Positions 9,428 to 18,743 of a DNA stretch of 64,000 nucleotides are shown here, piece after piece. Below the pieces are notes generated by a model, which ran no database searches, was not told where the DNA came from, and worked only from the letters and a program-made list of their open reading frames with translations. The stretch's first letter is position 1. Each line of letters opens with the position of its first letter. The position numbers and the translations under genes were made by a program. Source of the stretch: Flavobacterium psychrophilum (lineage in GTDB: Bacteria > Bacteroidota > Bacteroidia > Flavobacteriales > Flavobacteriaceae); assembly GCA_945879625.1 (NCBI GenBank), contig CAMCVA010000011.1, forward strand, positions 1 through 64,000, given 5' to 3'.

Positions 9428-9518
9428 AAAGCTAAAGTAGGTGTTTTATTGGCTAAGGTGAAAAGGAGTTATGCAAGTTCACTGTTGATAAACCACCTTT
9501 TTTTGTTTATAAGTCAAA

Positions 9519-9548
9519 AAAAATCCGAAGCAGTGACGTTTCGGATTT
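9519..9548 (-). terminator. Terminator downstream of accA
   Basis: AAATCCGAA (9521-9529) pairs with TTTCGGATTT (9539-9548). On the minus strand the hairpin is followed by a T run (A run on the plus strand around 9516-9523). It ends accA before the dnaB promoter region. Confidence 0.8.
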
Positions 9549-9571
9549 AGAATTTAGGGTATACTTCGCGA

Positions 9572-10525
9572 TTATTCGTTGTATTCACCCATTTTACTGT
9601 ATTTATCCATTCGTTGGGCCACCAATTCGACTGTTGATAAATCTTTGAGTTCGTTGTAGCCTTTCATGATGTATTGCTGAACGGTTTTGAAAGTCGTTTC
9701 GCGATCATAATGTGCTCCTCCCAATGGTTCCGGGATAATATCATCAACTAATTTTTGTTTTTTCATATCCGACGAAGTCAACTTCAAGGCATCGGCGGCT
9801 TGCTCTTTGTATTCCCAGCTTTTCCATAAAATGGATGAACACGATTCGGGTGAAATTACCGAATACCAGGTATTTTCCATCATGTAAACTCGATCTCCAA
9901 CACCAATTCCTAAGGCACCTCCTGAGGCACCTTCGCCCACAATCACCGCGATGATTGGGGTTTTGAGTCGCACCATTTCAAAAATGTTACGCGCAATGGC
10001 TTCTCCTTGTCCGCGTTCTTCGGCTTCTAAACCAGGATAAGCTCCGGGAGTGTCTATTAAAGTCAATACGGGAATATTAAATTTTTCGGCCATTTTCATC
10101 AATCGCAAAGCCTTGCGGTAGCCTTCGGGATTGGCCATTCCAAAGTTGCGGTACTGACGCGTTTTGGTGTTGTATCCTTTTTGTTGACCCACAATCATAA
10201 ACGATTGGCCGTCAATTTTGCCCAATCCACCTACCATGGCTTTGTCGTCTTTAAAGTTTCGATCGCCAAATAATTCCAGGAAAGAATCGCCGCACAACGC
10301 ATGAATGTGGTCCATGGTGTATGGTCGGTTGGGATGTCTAGACAATTGCACACGCTGCCAAGCAGTGAGGTTTTTGTATATTTTACGTTTGGTTTCTTCC
10401 AGCTTTTTTTCAATTTGCTTGCAGGTAGTTGTGACGTCTACATTGGATTCTTGTCCAATGATCTGGCATTTGTCCAACTGATCTTCTAGTTCTTTTATCG
10501 GAAGCTCAAAATCTAAATATTCCAT
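9572..10525 (-). CDS. accA: Acetyl-CoA carboxylase carboxyltransferase subunit alpha
   Basis: With AccD it moves the carboxyl group from carboxybiotin to acetyl-CoA, making malonyl-CoA for fatty acid synthesis. The 317-residue length is standard. The N-terminal helical region contains [17 protein letters not shown] and [11 protein letters not shown]. The crotonase-like core has [24 protein letters not shown] and the [17 protein letters not shown] oxyanion region. The beta subunit is not in the window. It is divergent from the PAP2 gene. Confidence 0.97.
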   Translation of the reverse strand: MEYLDFELPIKELEDQLDKCQIIGQESNVDVTTTCKQIEKKLEETKRKIYKNLTAWQRVQLSRHPNRPYTMDHIHALCGDSFLELFGDRNFKDDKAMVGGLGKIDGQSFMIVGQQKGYNTKTRQYRNFGMANPEGYRKALRLMKMAEKFNIPVLTLIDTPGAYPGLEAEERGQGEAIARNIFEMVRLKTPIIAVIVGEGASGGALGIGVGDRVYMMENTWYSVISPESCSSILWKSWEYKEQAADALKLTSSDMKKQKLVDDIIPEPLGGAHYDRETTFKTVQQYIMKGYNELKDLSTVELVAQRMDKYSKMGEYNE

Positions 10526-10644
10526 AGGATTTGTGCGTTAGTCTTGTTTTTTGGAAGGGCAAATATAATTATTATCTCGTGTTGAATTAAAAAAACTTAA
10601 AGTAAGTTTAATGATTACAAAATATACGAAAACAGAGAATACAA

Positions 10645-10652
10645 TAATTTTG
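10645..10652 (+). promoter_or_regulatory. -7 promoter element of the PAP2 gene
   Basis: TAATTTTG fits TAnnTTTG and sits 17 nt before the ATG at 10670, which implies a very short leader. No clear TTG is seen at the -33 distance. Confidence 0.5.
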
Positions 10653-10669
10653 GCTTTTAATTCCTTGTA

Positions 10670-11341
10670 ATGAAAACCAACATTTTTGTACTAAAACCAT
10701 TTGTTTATTTGTGTATTATTTTCTTATTATTTTCCGTAATCAGTATGATTTTGGTTGACTTTGATGAAATACATTATTTTATATACAATCATCATTCAGC
10801 GTTTCTAGATATAGTATTTAAATATTCAACAAATTTAGGCGACGGACTTTTTGCAATTGGCATTATACTAGTAATTTGTTACTTGAAACCTTTAAAATAT
10901 GTTTGGTTGGGGGCGCTAAGCTTTGCTGTTTCTGGTATACTTTCTCAATTTGTAAAAAAAGTAATAGCTCCTTCAGCGCTTAGACCCATAAAAGTATATG
11001 ACATCAGCAAACTTCATCTTGTAGACGGGGTTACGGTACATAGTTTACATTCATTTCCATCAGGACATACAGCAACTGCTTTTGCCTTATTCATGTTTTT
11101 AGCATTTGTGTACCATAAAAACAAAGCCGCTCAATATTGTTTTGCATTTACTGCTATTTTAGTAGGCTACTCAAGAATTTACCTCACCCAACATTTCTTA
11201 ATTGATGTGATTTTTGGCGCCATATTTGGAATGATGAGTTTCATTATTGCCAATAAAATAACTGAAAAATGGCCCTTTGCTTGGTACAATTTTTCATTAA
11301 AGAACAAAGTGAAAAAAATGAACGAAGTGTTAATATCCTAA
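10670..11341 (+). CDS. PAP2-family membrane phosphatase
   Basis: A 223-residue integral membrane phosphatase. About five to six hydrophobic segments are visible. The PAP2 active-site motifs are present: K-x7-RP (the canonical spacing is six), PSGH in HSFPSGHTATAF, and SR-x5-H-x3-D in SRIYLTQHFLID. Family members dephosphorylate phosphatidic acid, undecaprenyl pyrophosphate or lipid A. The adjacent LPS-related genes (LptF/G-like, ArnT-like GT39, GT2) suggest a lipid A or lipid-carrier substrate, but that is inference. It ends 12 nt from the convergent GT39 gene. Confidence 0.85.
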   Translation: MKTNIFVLKPFVYLCIIFLLFSVISMILVDFDEIHYFIYNHHSAFLDIVFKYSTNLGDGLFAIGIILVICYLKPLKYVWLGALSFAVSGILSQFVKKVIAPSALRPIKVYDISKLHLVDGVTVHSLHSFPSGHTATAFALFMFLAFVYHKNKAAQYCFAFTAILVGYSRIYLTQHFLIDVIFGAIFGMMSFIIANKITEKWPFAWYNFSLKNKVKKMNEVLIS

Positions 11342-11352
11342 CAAGTAAGCCT

Positions 11353-13008
11353 TTACTTAATTGTTTTTGGGTGTCTTACAAAGAAAGCAAAACCTCCTTT
11401 TTCGTACAAATAGTGAGTGCCTTCTAATAGTTCTACTTGTTCTTTGTTCATTATTTTACACACAATGTAGGTGGGTTTATCAATTGCTCCTTCATACAAC
11501 CATTGATCATTTTTGGCCAATGCATTAGTTGGATTTACTTTTTTGGTGTAAAAATATTGCGCATAACTTTTAAATCCGTAGGTAACTACATATTCATTAC
11601 TGCTCTGATGTTTTTCAAAAAATTCAATTAAGCTTCCCTGTACGTGTTGCTCTACTTTTGGTACAATAAAAATCATCAGTACATTCAACATTACTGCATT
11701 CAATATAAAAAAGTGTGCGATATAGTGGGTATTTTTCTTGAGTAAGAAAAGAATATAAACAAATACCAAAAAATAACAAATTCCAATTAAAAATTCATAG
11801 CCGCTCCAGGCAACAGGCATAGTAATATTTGCGACAGCAAAGGGATCTTTTATGAAAGGGATGATTTCATTTTTGAATCTAACTACGAGCGGAAGTGCTG
11901 TAAAAAGTATTGAAATTATAACACCTACTAAAGCGATTAGCACAAATGACAAGGTACTAATGGGCCTGTTTGCGTTGGTTTTTTGATACAACACATAGGC
12001 CGCAATAAAAGATAACGGAAAGTAACACAAGGAGGAATAATGCACAATTTTGGTTGTTGTAAATGAAAAAAGTAACAAGACTACCCAAAACAAAATAAAA
12101 TTCAACATATAAAAATTTTGAACCATTGGCTGGGTTTCCACACCAAATTTTTTTCTAAGCAGGTAAGGAAAGGCAATCAATGAGATGGGAAAACAACCAA
12201 AAAACAAGACAATAAAATGGTAGTAAAACGGCTGGCCGTGACCGGCTTCGGAGGATGTAAATAATCGAACCTGGTAATCGAAAAATTCTTTAAAAACTTC
12301 AATTCCACCTCCATTTATAAGTTCGGCAATAAACCAAACGGAGGTAATGCCCACTATAATGAGCACAACTAGCGCGATGTCCAACATCTTCAGTTGGATG
12401 TCTTTCCATTTGGCCAGTATATAGATAACTACAACCAAAAAAATGAGGAGCACCCCAACAGGACCTTTAGTTAAAACGGCTAATCCGGATAATACCGCAG
12501 CGATTAACACGTATTTTTTTTGGTAGTGCTGCTGGTATAAATAAAAATAATAAAGAGCTAGAAAGATAAATAGATTAAACAACGGATCAATTATACCTGA
12601 TTTAAAATAAAAATGAGGCAAAAAACTGCCGATGTAGGCGAGTCCCCAGATAAAACCAAATTTTTTGGAGACTACTTTTTTTCCTATCGAATAAATAAAA
12701 AGCACCGATATAAGTCCAACCAGTACATTGGGTAGTCTACTCCCCCATTCGTTGACACCCACTAGTTTCATGCACACTACTTGCAGCCAAAAAAATAAAG
12801 GCGGCTTTTCCCAAAAGGGCAAATAATTAATTTGCACATTCATGAAATTGTTGTTGACCAACATTTCTCTCGAAGCTTCTGCAAAGTTCACTTCGTCCCA
12901 ATCAAATAAATGAACCGAACCAATTGCCAACGGAAACAATACGACACACAGCGCTACTAAAATAGTTCTGTACTGAGCGCTCCATTTATCTATTGTAAAA
13001 GCTTCCAT
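11353..13008 (-). CDS. GT39-family membrane glycosyltransferase (ArnT-like)
   Basis: A 551-residue polytopic membrane protein that should transfer a sugar from a polyprenyl-phosphate donor. It has the family's N-terminal acidic motif in the first periplasmic loop (FDWDEVNFAEASREML), followed by LPFWEKPPLFFWLQ and about eleven or twelve hydrophobic helices. The upstream overlapping gene is a dolichol-phosphate-mannose-synthase-like GT2. Such pairs make the polyprenyl-linked donor and then use it, so this one may decorate lipid A or another envelope polymer. It starts 19 nt inside the end of the GT2 gene. Confidence 0.85.
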   Translation of the reverse strand: MEAFTIDKWSAQYRTILVALCVVLFPLAIGSVHLFDWDEVNFAEASREMLVNNNFMNVQINYLPFWEKPPLFFWLQVVCMKLVGVNEWGSRLPNVLVGLISVLFIYSIGKKVVSKKFGFIWGLAYIGSFLPHFYFKSGIIDPLFNLFIFLALYYFYLYQQHYQKKYVLIAAVLSGLAVLTKGPVGVLLIFLVVVIYILAKWKDIQLKMLDIALVVLIIVGITSVWFIAELINGGGIEVFKEFFDYQVRLFTSSEAGHGQPFYYHFIVLFFGCFPISLIAFPYLLRKKFGVETQPMVQNFYMLNFILFWVVLLLFSFTTTKIVHYSSLCYFPLSFIAAYVLYQKTNANRPISTLSFVLIALVGVIISILFTALPLVVRFKNEIIPFIKDPFAVANITMPVAWSGYEFLIGICYFLVFVYILFLLKKNTHYIAHFFILNAVMLNVLMIFIVPKVEQHVQGSLIEFFEKHQSSNEYVVTYGFKSYAQYFYTKKVNPTNALAKNDQWLYEGAIDKPTYIVCKIMNKEQVELLEGTHYLYEKGGFAFFVRHPKTIK

Positions 13009-13730
13009 TTTAGGATATTATTTTTATGAAGAAAATAACGAATAGAAACGAGTAGTACGTGCAACCCATAAATCGAACTGCGTTTGAAGTTTATCGACGA
13101 CGCTTCTTCAAAATATTTAGTCGGACATGTTACTTCAGCTATTTCAAATTTTTGAATGCAAATTTGAGCAATGATTTGGTTGTCAAAAGCAAAATCTTCC
13201 GAGCAACTGTTGTAATCCACACTGTTTAAAACCTTCATATCAAAGGAGCGATAGCCCGTATGGTACTCCGATAATTTTTGATTCATCAAGACATTTTGAA
13301 ACAAGGTAAGCGCACGATTTGCAATGTATTTGTATAATGGCATCCCGCCTCGGAGTGCGCCAATTCCCAAAATTCTTGATCCAAATACCACCGGATACAA
13401 TTCGTTGCCAATAATACTCACCATCGCCTCAATGAGCAGCGGCGTATATTGGTAATCCGGATGAAGCATCACAACAATGTCGGCGTTAAGCTCCTTGCAT
13501 TTGTTGTAACACGTTTTTTGATTGCCTCCGTAGCCTCTATTTTGTTCATGGCGAATAATGTGGTTGACTCCTATTTTTTGGGCCAACTCAAAGGTATTAT
13601 CGCTGCTTTTGTCATCAACTAAAATAACCTCATCCACAATATGCATCGGGATTTCGGCAAATGTTTTTTCTAATGTTTTCTCAGCATTGTATGCTGGCAT
13701 TACGACTACAACTTTCTTATTCTTGTACAT
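12990..13730 (-). CDS. GT2-family glycosyltransferase (polyprenyl-phosphate sugar synthase-like)
   Basis: A 246-residue GT-A fold enzyme, probably transferring a sugar from a nucleotide donor to a polyprenyl phosphate. Visible features are the start VVVMPAYNAEKTLEKT, the DD pair in EVILVDDKSSDNTFE, HEQNRGYGGNQKTCY and the metal-binding MLHPDYQY region. It lacks a long C-terminal membrane domain and so resembles soluble DPM1-type synthases. It overlaps EamA by 14 nt and the GT39 gene by 19 nt, so translation of the three is probably coupled. Confidence 0.85.
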   Translation of the reverse strand: MYKNKKVVVVMPAYNAEKTLEKTFAEIPMHIVDEVILVDDKSSDNTFELAQKIGVNHIIRHEQNRGYGGNQKTCYNKCKELNADIVVMLHPDYQYTPLLIEAMVSIIGNELYPVVFGSRILGIGALRGGMPLYKYIANRALTLFQNVLMNQKLSEYHTGYRSFDMKVLNSVDYNSCSEDFAFDNQIIAQICIQKFEIAEVTCPTKYFEEASSINFKRSSIYGLHVLLVSIRYFLHKNNILKWKLLQ

Positions 13731-14598
13731 CCTTGTTTTTAATAAATGCGTTTAACAAAATAATCACGAGTATAATTACTGCTCCAACATAAAACCCCGT
13801 GCTCATTTTTTCTTTTTCATCAAATATCAACACGGCCAATATGATCCCATAAACCGGTTCTAAATTGATACTCAACATCACTGTAAATGCGCTGAGATGC
13901 TTCATGATTTTTACAGAAGTGATCAAGGCGTAGGCGGTACAAACGGAACTTAAAACTAGTAAATACACCAAATCTACCCAATTCAAGGTAAAAAATACAA
14001 GCGAATAACTATTTGTTAATGAAAGAATAATAGTAAAAAAAAGTACACCCCCCAGAAGTTCGTAAAAAGCAATCACCGTAGAATCGTGTTGTTTTACCGC
14101 AATTTCGTTGATTATAGAAAATAAAGCAGACAAAAAAGCAGAAATCAATGCCAAAATCACCCCTTGGATATTCATATTTTCGACATGGACTAAAATACAC
14201 AAGCCTACAATTACGAGTATTCCTAATACCACTTCATAATACACTACTTTTTGGGCAGTTAACAAAGGTTTTAATACCGAAACAAAAAAAGCTCCCGAAG
14301 ATAAACAGGCAAGCGTGATGGAAATATTTGAGACTTTTATGGCTTTAAAAAAGGTAAACCAATGCAAGGCAATTATGCTGCCCGCCAATAAAAAAAACAC
14401 TAGTTGTTTGACCGTAAGGGTTAAATCTAATTTAAAAAAATAGGCGTAGATCCCAATAAATAGGGAGGCAAATACCATGCGAAACCACACCAAACTTAAT
14501 GCATCGAGCGAAATTAACGCCCCTAGAACTGAGGTAAAACCCCAAATAAAAACAATGAGTTGAAGTTGTAGGTAGTAATTTAATTTATCTGATCGCAT
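13717..14598 (-). CDS. EamA-family membrane transporter
   Basis: A 293-residue protein with ten predicted membrane helices arranged as two EamA repeats. The first includes LIVFIWGFTSVLGALISLDALSLVWFRM and the second starts near residue 150. The family (drug/metabolite transporter superfamily) exports small molecules, and the substrate cannot be told from sequence. The start at 14598 (MRSDKLNYYL) is preferred over one 30 nt earlier because it overlaps the upstream gene by only 14 nt and removes an extra hydrophobic stub. Confidence 0.85.
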   Translation of the reverse strand: MRSDKLNYYLQLQLIVFIWGFTSVLGALISLDALSLVWFRMVFASLFIGIYAYFFKLDLTLTVKQLVFFLLAGSIIALHWFTFFKAIKVSNISITLACLSSGAFFVSVLKPLLTAQKVVYYEVVLGILVIVGLCILVHVENMNIQGVILALISAFLSALFSIINEIAVKQHDSTVIAFYELLGGVLFFTIILSLTNSYSLVFFTLNWVDLVYLLVLSSVCTAYALITSVKIMKHLSAFTVMLSINLEPVYGIILAVLIFDEKEKMSTGFYVGAVIILVIILLNAFIKNKDVQE

Positions 14599-15670
14599 TG
14601 CGTAGAAGATAGACAGCCAAAGCACCAAAACTTAAATTTGGCACCCAAACGGCTAACAAAGGTGATATACTTGATTTATCTCCCAACACCCCGAAAATTT
14701 TGTCTAAAAAAATAAATGAAAAGGCCAATAAAATCCCAATAGACAAATTGACACCCATCCCACCTCTTCGTTTCATCGACGAAACCGCCACGGCTATAAT
14801 GGTGAGGATAAAGGCCGAAACTGGAGTGCTAAATTTTTTATAAAGCACCACATAGTACGCGTTTACATTTGAATTACCCCGTTTTTTTTCGCGTTCTATA
14901 AATCGTTGAAGCTCCCCTAGCGGCAAGGTTTCGGCTACATAAATGGTTGGGGTGAGATCTTCTAAGTCAAAACTAAATTTGGCAATCTTTTGGTCGGCAC
15001 GATCCAGTACATCATCGTAATTTCCTACAGTGCGTTTCACATAGCCAAACATGGTGTAGGTGTTGTCTGAAGGATTAAACTTTAATCGATTGGCCGTGAT
15101 TTTATAGACCAATTTTTCGCCTTTAAATTTCTCTAACGAAAAATTGAATGCCGTCTTAGATGCCGGATTAAAGTTACTTGCATAGATAAATTCATCGGCG
15201 CTAATCTGGCGGTAAACATCCGTTTCATCACGCATTTGTTGACGTCCGTCTCCCACCAAGTAGGTGTATCTAAAATTTTGAAATCCTTCACTCGACTTGG
15301 GCAACAAGGTAATTCCTAAAAAAAAAGAAAGAATACACACCAGCGTTGCGCCAATAAAATAGGGCCTTAAAAATCGGGTGAATGAAATTCCAGAACTTAG
15401 AATCGCTATAATTTCGGTGTTATTTGCCATTTTGGAAGTGAACCAAATAATCGACAGAAACAAAAAAATGGGAAATAATAAATTGGCAAAATAAATAGTG
15501 AAGTCATAATAATAAACGAGAATTGGGAAAAAAGGAACTTTATTTTCAATTAGTTTATTTACTTTTTCTGCTAAATCTATAATAATTCCAATAGGAATAA
15601 ACAGCATCAACATTACCGTAAACGTAACGAGGTACCTGCGCAAGATGTATTTGTCAATAATTGTCAGCAT
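14585..15670 (-). CDS. LptF/LptG-family permease
   Basis: A 361-residue inner-membrane protein of the LPS export ABC transporter (LptB2FG). Three hydrophobic helices lie near the N-terminus (LTIIDKYILRRYLVTFTVMLML start) and three near the C-terminus. They enclose a periplasmic beta-jellyroll-like segment of about residues 125-260. A single gene of this kind is seen here, and its heteromeric partner is not in the window. It follows tgt by only 3 nt, a pairing common in flavobacteria. Confidence 0.9.
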   Translation of the reverse strand: MLTIIDKYILRRYLVTFTVMLMLFIPIGIIIDLAEKVNKLIENKVPFFPILVYYYDFTIYFANLLFPIFLFLSIIWFTSKMANNTEIIAILSSGISFTRFLRPYFIGATLVCILSFFLGITLLPKSSEGFQNFRYTYLVGDGRQQMRDETDVYRQISADEFIYASNFNPASKTAFNFSLEKFKGEKLVYKITANRLKFNPSDNTYTMFGYVKRTVGNYDDVLDRADQKIAKFSFDLEDLTPTIYVAETLPLGELQRFIEREKKRGNSNVNAYYVVLYKKFSTPVSAFILTIIAVAVSSMKRRGGMGVNLSIGILLAFSFIFLDKIFGVLGDKSSISPLLAVWVPNLSFGALAVYLLRNAIR

Positions 15671-15673
15671 GCC

Positions 15674-16804
15674 TTATAACCGTTGGCTCATTTGTTTCAC
15701 CATCATTTCTTTCCACGTTCTAAAATCTCCGGCTAAGATATGTTTTCTGGCCTCACGAACCAACCACATATAAAAGCCCAAATTGTGAATCGTGGCGATT
15801 TGTTTGCCCAAGTATTCGTTGGCGGCAAAGAGGTGACGCAAATAGGCTTTTGAATATTCGCGGTCTACAAAAGTGATGCCCATTTCGTCTACAGGAGAGA
15901 AATCGGCTTCCCATTTTTTATTCTTGATGTTGATGGTGCCATGCGCCGTAAACAACATGCCGTTTCGGGCGTTACGCGTAGGCATTACGCAGTCAAACAT
16001 GTCTACGCCCAAGGCGATGTTTTCTAAAATATTTATCGGTGTGCCCACGCCCATCAAATACCGGGGTTTGTCTTCGGGCAAAATGCTACACACCACATCG
16101 GTCATGGCATACATCTCTTCGGCCGGTTCTCCCACCGAAAGTCCGCCAATCGCATTGCCTTGTTGGCCCGAATTGGCAATGTATTCGGCCGATTGCATGC
16201 GCAAATCTTTGTAGGTGCTTCCCTGTACAATCGGAAAAAACGTTTGTTCGTACCCGTATTTTACCGGTACTTTTTCCAGGTGATTGATGCAGCGATCCAA
16301 CCAACGGTGCGTCATGTGCATCGAACGCTGGGCATAGCGGTAATCGCAGGGATAGGGCGTACATTCGTCAAAGGCCATGATGATGTCGGCGCCAATGGTA
16401 CGCTGAATTTCCATTACATTTTCGGGCGTAAAAAAATGAAGAGAACCGTCAATGTGCGACTTAAACTTTACCCCTTCTTCCTTAATTTTTCTGTTGGCCG
16501 ACAACGAATACACTTGGTATCCACCCGAATCGGTGAGGATGTTTCGGTCCCAATTCATGAATTTGTGCAAGCCACCCGCCTGCTCGATGATTGCCGTTTG
16601 CGGACGCAAATACAAATGATATGTATTCCCTAAAATGATATCGGGATTAATTTCTTCCTTGAGTTCCCGCTGGTGCACGCCTTTTACCGAAGCTACCGTT
16701 CCCACTGGCATAAAAATGGGTGTTTCAATCGTGCCGTGATCAGTGGTAATGGTGCCCGCGCGTGCCTTAGATTGCGGATCTGTATGGAGTAAATCAAATT
16801 TCAT
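15674..16804 (-). CDS. tgt: tRNA-guanine transglycosylase, zinc ligands missing
   Basis: Exchanges G34 for preQ1 in tRNAs for Tyr, His, Asn and Asp on the way to queuosine. The 376-residue protein starts MKFDLLHTDPQSKARAGTI, and an ATG 24 nt earlier is less typical. The catalytic region has LTDSGGYQVYSL and the second Asp region FDCVMPTRNARNG. In the E. coli enzyme the zinc site is CxCxxC in a block reading ECDCYTCRNYSRAYL. Here the aligned block is MGITFVDREYSKAYL, with no cysteines. The fold after it (HLFAANEYLGKQIATIHNL) is intact. I recall the same substitution in other flavobacteria, so it is probably a lineage trait rather than a defect. It begins the minus-strand operon. Confidence 0.95.
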   Translation of the reverse strand: MKFDLLHTDPQSKARAGTITTDHGTIETPIFMPVGTVASVKGVHQRELKEEINPDIILGNTYHLYLRPQTAIIEQAGGLHKFMNWDRNILTDSGGYQVYSLSANRKIKEEGVKFKSHIDGSLHFFTPENVMEIQRTIGADIIMAFDECTPYPCDYRYAQRSMHMTHRWLDRCINHLEKVPVKYGYEQTFFPIVQGSTYKDLRMQSAEYIANSGQQGNAIGGLSVGEPAEEMYAMTDVVCSILPEDKPRYLMGVGTPINILENIALGVDMFDCVMPTRNARNGMLFTAHGTINIKNKKWEADFSPVDEMGITFVDREYSKAYLRHLFAANEYLGKQIATIHNLGFYMWLVREARKHILAGDFRTWKEMMVKQMSQRL

Positions 16805-16875
16805 AATCGTATTTTTTTGCGTGGGCAAAGATAATTGAATTCCAAAAAGGGCGGGGATAAATTGTATTTAATTTC

Positions 16876-16970
16876 GGGCGTGCCCACAGGGGTCAGGCTA
16901 TCCGTTTTTATCTTTTTTCGCTTCCGCTCCAAAAGGATAATCACTGCTATCCTTCACGCAAAACCAGTTC
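16876..16970. repeat. Structured intergenic element, copy 2 (upstream of VIT1 gene)
   Basis: This sequence opens GGGCGTGCCC and continues with GGTCAGGCTATCCG, TATCTTTTTTCGC, AGGAT, CACTGCTATCC and CACGCAA. The same ordered blocks occur at 62042-62135 and, on the opposite strand, at 2861-2922. It lies between the divergent tgt and VIT1 genes. It has no reading frame. Confidence 0.6.
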
Positions 16971-17065
16971 ATAGCACCCGAATTTAAATGCATTCTAAAA
17001 TAGCATTCCGCTAAAATTCGAGGAATTTTTAGTCTAAATTTGATAACCAATAAAACACCTCAGCC

Positions 17066-17761
17066 ATGAACGAATACTCCTACCAAGAACAGCACCTCAA
17101 AAGCTCCGATTTTATTACCGATATTGTAATTGGTATGAGCGACGGACTCACCGTTCCCTTTGCCTTGGCCGCCGGATTAAGTGGCGCCGTCGATTCCAAC
17201 GGTATTGTAATTACTGCGGGAATTGCCGAGATTGTAGCGGGTTGTATTGCCATGGGCTTGGGTGGCTATTTGGCCGGAAAAACCGAACAAGAACACTACG
17301 AAAGCGAACTCAAACGCGAATACTACGAGGTAGACAATTACCACCAAAAAGAAATCGACGAGGTAAAAGAAATCTTTGCCGATTATGGCATCGACGAAGC
17401 TGGACAAACGTTATTGGCCAATCAACTGGCCAAAGACAAAACAAAATGGGTCGATTTTATGATGAAATTTGAATTGGGCCTCGAACAACCCCATCCAAAA
17501 CGCGCCCGCAACAGCGCCTTGACCATTGGCGTTTCCTATTTTATTGGCGGCTTGTTGCCGCTCACGGCCTACTTTTTTACCGACACGCCTTTTCAGGGAT
17601 TAATCTGGTCGTCTGTAATTACGATTGTGAGTTTGTTTGTTTTTGGCTACTTCAAAAGCAAAGTTACCGGACAACCACCCATTTGGGGGGCGTTCAAAGT
17701 TACAGCTGTGGGTATTATTGCCGCAGCAGCAGCCTTTAGCATTGCCAAACTCATCGGATAA
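17066..17761 (+). CDS. VIT1/CCC1-family iron/manganese transporter
   Basis: A 231-residue membrane protein of the vacuolar iron transporter family, which moves Fe2+ or Mn2+ out of the cytoplasm. The first two helices carry DIVIGMSDGLTVPFALAAGLSG. A cytosolic metal-binding segment with repeated Glu residues follows (EQEHYESELKREYYEVDNY, residues about 75-120). Three more helices fill the C-terminal half. A TAAATTTG element at 17035-17042 is a likely -7 box. It is monocistronic, with a terminator right after the stop. Confidence 0.9.
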   Translation: MNEYSYQEQHLKSSDFITDIVIGMSDGLTVPFALAAGLSGAVDSNGIVITAGIAEIVAGCIAMGLGGYLAGKTEQEHYESELKREYYEVDNYHQKEIDEVKEIFADYGIDEAGQTLLANQLAKDKTKWVDFMMKFELGLEQPHPKRARNSALTIGVSYFIGGLLPLTAYFFTDTPFQGLIWSSVITIVSLFVFGYFKSKVTGQPPIWGAFKVTAVGIIAAAAAFSIAKLIG

Positions 17762-17767
17762 AAACCA

Positions 17768-17790
17768 AACGCTTTTCGGAGCGTTTTTTT
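17768..17790 (+). terminator. Terminator after the VIT1 gene
   Basis: AACGCT (17768-17773), loop TTTCGG, AGCGTT (17780-17785), then a T run to 17790. Confidence 0.85.
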
Positions 17791-17844
17791 ATAACTTTTA
17801 ATAACTTTTGAAAAAAGGCCAAATTCAACAACCAAAAGTATAAG

Positions 17845-17852
17845 TATCTTTG
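17845..17852 (+). promoter_or_regulatory. -7 promoter element for transketolase genes
   Basis: TATCTTTG matches TAnnTTTG 28 nt before the ATG at 17880. It overlaps the earlier in-frame start at 17850, which supports the downstream start. Confidence 0.6.
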
Positions 17853-17879
17853 ACGCGTCTAATATTTTACAACTCAACA

Positions 17880-18725
17880 ATGCCAAACACCACACAACTC
17901 AACGATTTTACCACCCAAGTGCGCCGAGACATTTTGCGCATGGTACACGCCGTCAATTCGGGACATCCCGGAGGATCTTTAGGCTGTGCCGAATTTTTAG
18001 TTTCACTTTACCAACACATCTTGGTTCGCAAACCCGGTTTCAGCATGGACGGAATAGGCGAAGATGTTTTTTTCTTGTCGAATGGCCACATCTCGCCAGT
18101 ATTTTACAGCGTATTGGCCCGCAGCGGGTATTTTCCAGTAGCCGAATTGGCCACCTTTAGAAAAATCAATACGCGTTTGCAAGGACACCCTACCACGCAC
18201 GACGGTTTACCCGGAATTCGTATGGCTTCTGGGTCTTTGGGACAAGGATTATCGGTAGCCATTGGCGCGGCCCAAGCCAAAAAATTAAACAACGATGCGC
18301 ACACCATCTATTGCCTTTTAGGCGATGGTGAATTGCAAGAAGGACAAAACTGGGAAGCCATTATGTATGCCTCGGCCAAAAAAGTGGACAACTTGATTGC
18401 CACCATCGATTTAAACGGCAAACAAATTGACGGAACCACCGACGAGGTATTGAACATGGGCGACCTAAAAGCCAAATTCGAAGCCTTTGATTGGCAAGTG
18501 GTTGTGATTCAAAAAGGAAATGACATTGACGCGATTTTATCGGGCATGCAAACGGCCAAAAGTGTATTGGGCCAAGGAAAACCAGTTTGTGTATTGTTGC
18601 ACACCGAAATGGGGAACGGCGTTGACTACATGATGCACACCCACGCTTGGCACGGAAAAGCACCCAACGATGCCCAACTTGAAGCGGCATTGGCACAAAA
18701 TCCGGCAACATTAGGCGACTATTAA
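17880..18725 (+). CDS. Transketolase, N-terminal (thiamine diphosphate) subunit
   Basis: One half of a split transketolase that shuttles two-carbon units in the non-oxidative pentose phosphate pathway. The 281-residue protein has the GHPGGSLGCAEFL substrate/ThDP region and the ThDP-Mg motif GDGELQEGQNWEA with the distal N (DLNGKQIDG). It begins at MPNTTQLNDF because the upstream start falls in the promoter. The C-terminal subunit gene follows after 18 nt. Split transketolases are common in Bacteroidota, so this is not a frameshift. Confidence 0.95.
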   Translation: MPNTTQLNDFTTQVRRDILRMVHAVNSGHPGGSLGCAEFLVSLYQHILVRKPGFSMDGIGEDVFFLSNGHISPVFYSVLARSGYFPVAELATFRKINTRLQGHPTTHDGLPGIRMASGSLGQGLSVAIGAAQAKKLNNDAHTIYCLLGDGELQEGQNWEAIMYASAKKVDNLIATIDLNGKQIDGTTDEVLNMGDLKAKFEAFDWQVVVIQKGNDIDAILSGMQTAKSVLGQGKPVCVLLHTEMGNGVDYMMHTHAWHGKAPNDAQLEAALAQNPATLGDY

Positions 18726-18743
18726 TCTCACAGCACAACACAC

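Noticed and set aside
16160..16633. A 157-codon frame antisense to tgt
   Set aside because: It is a shadow of the tgt codon pattern, with no start signal and no recognisable motif.
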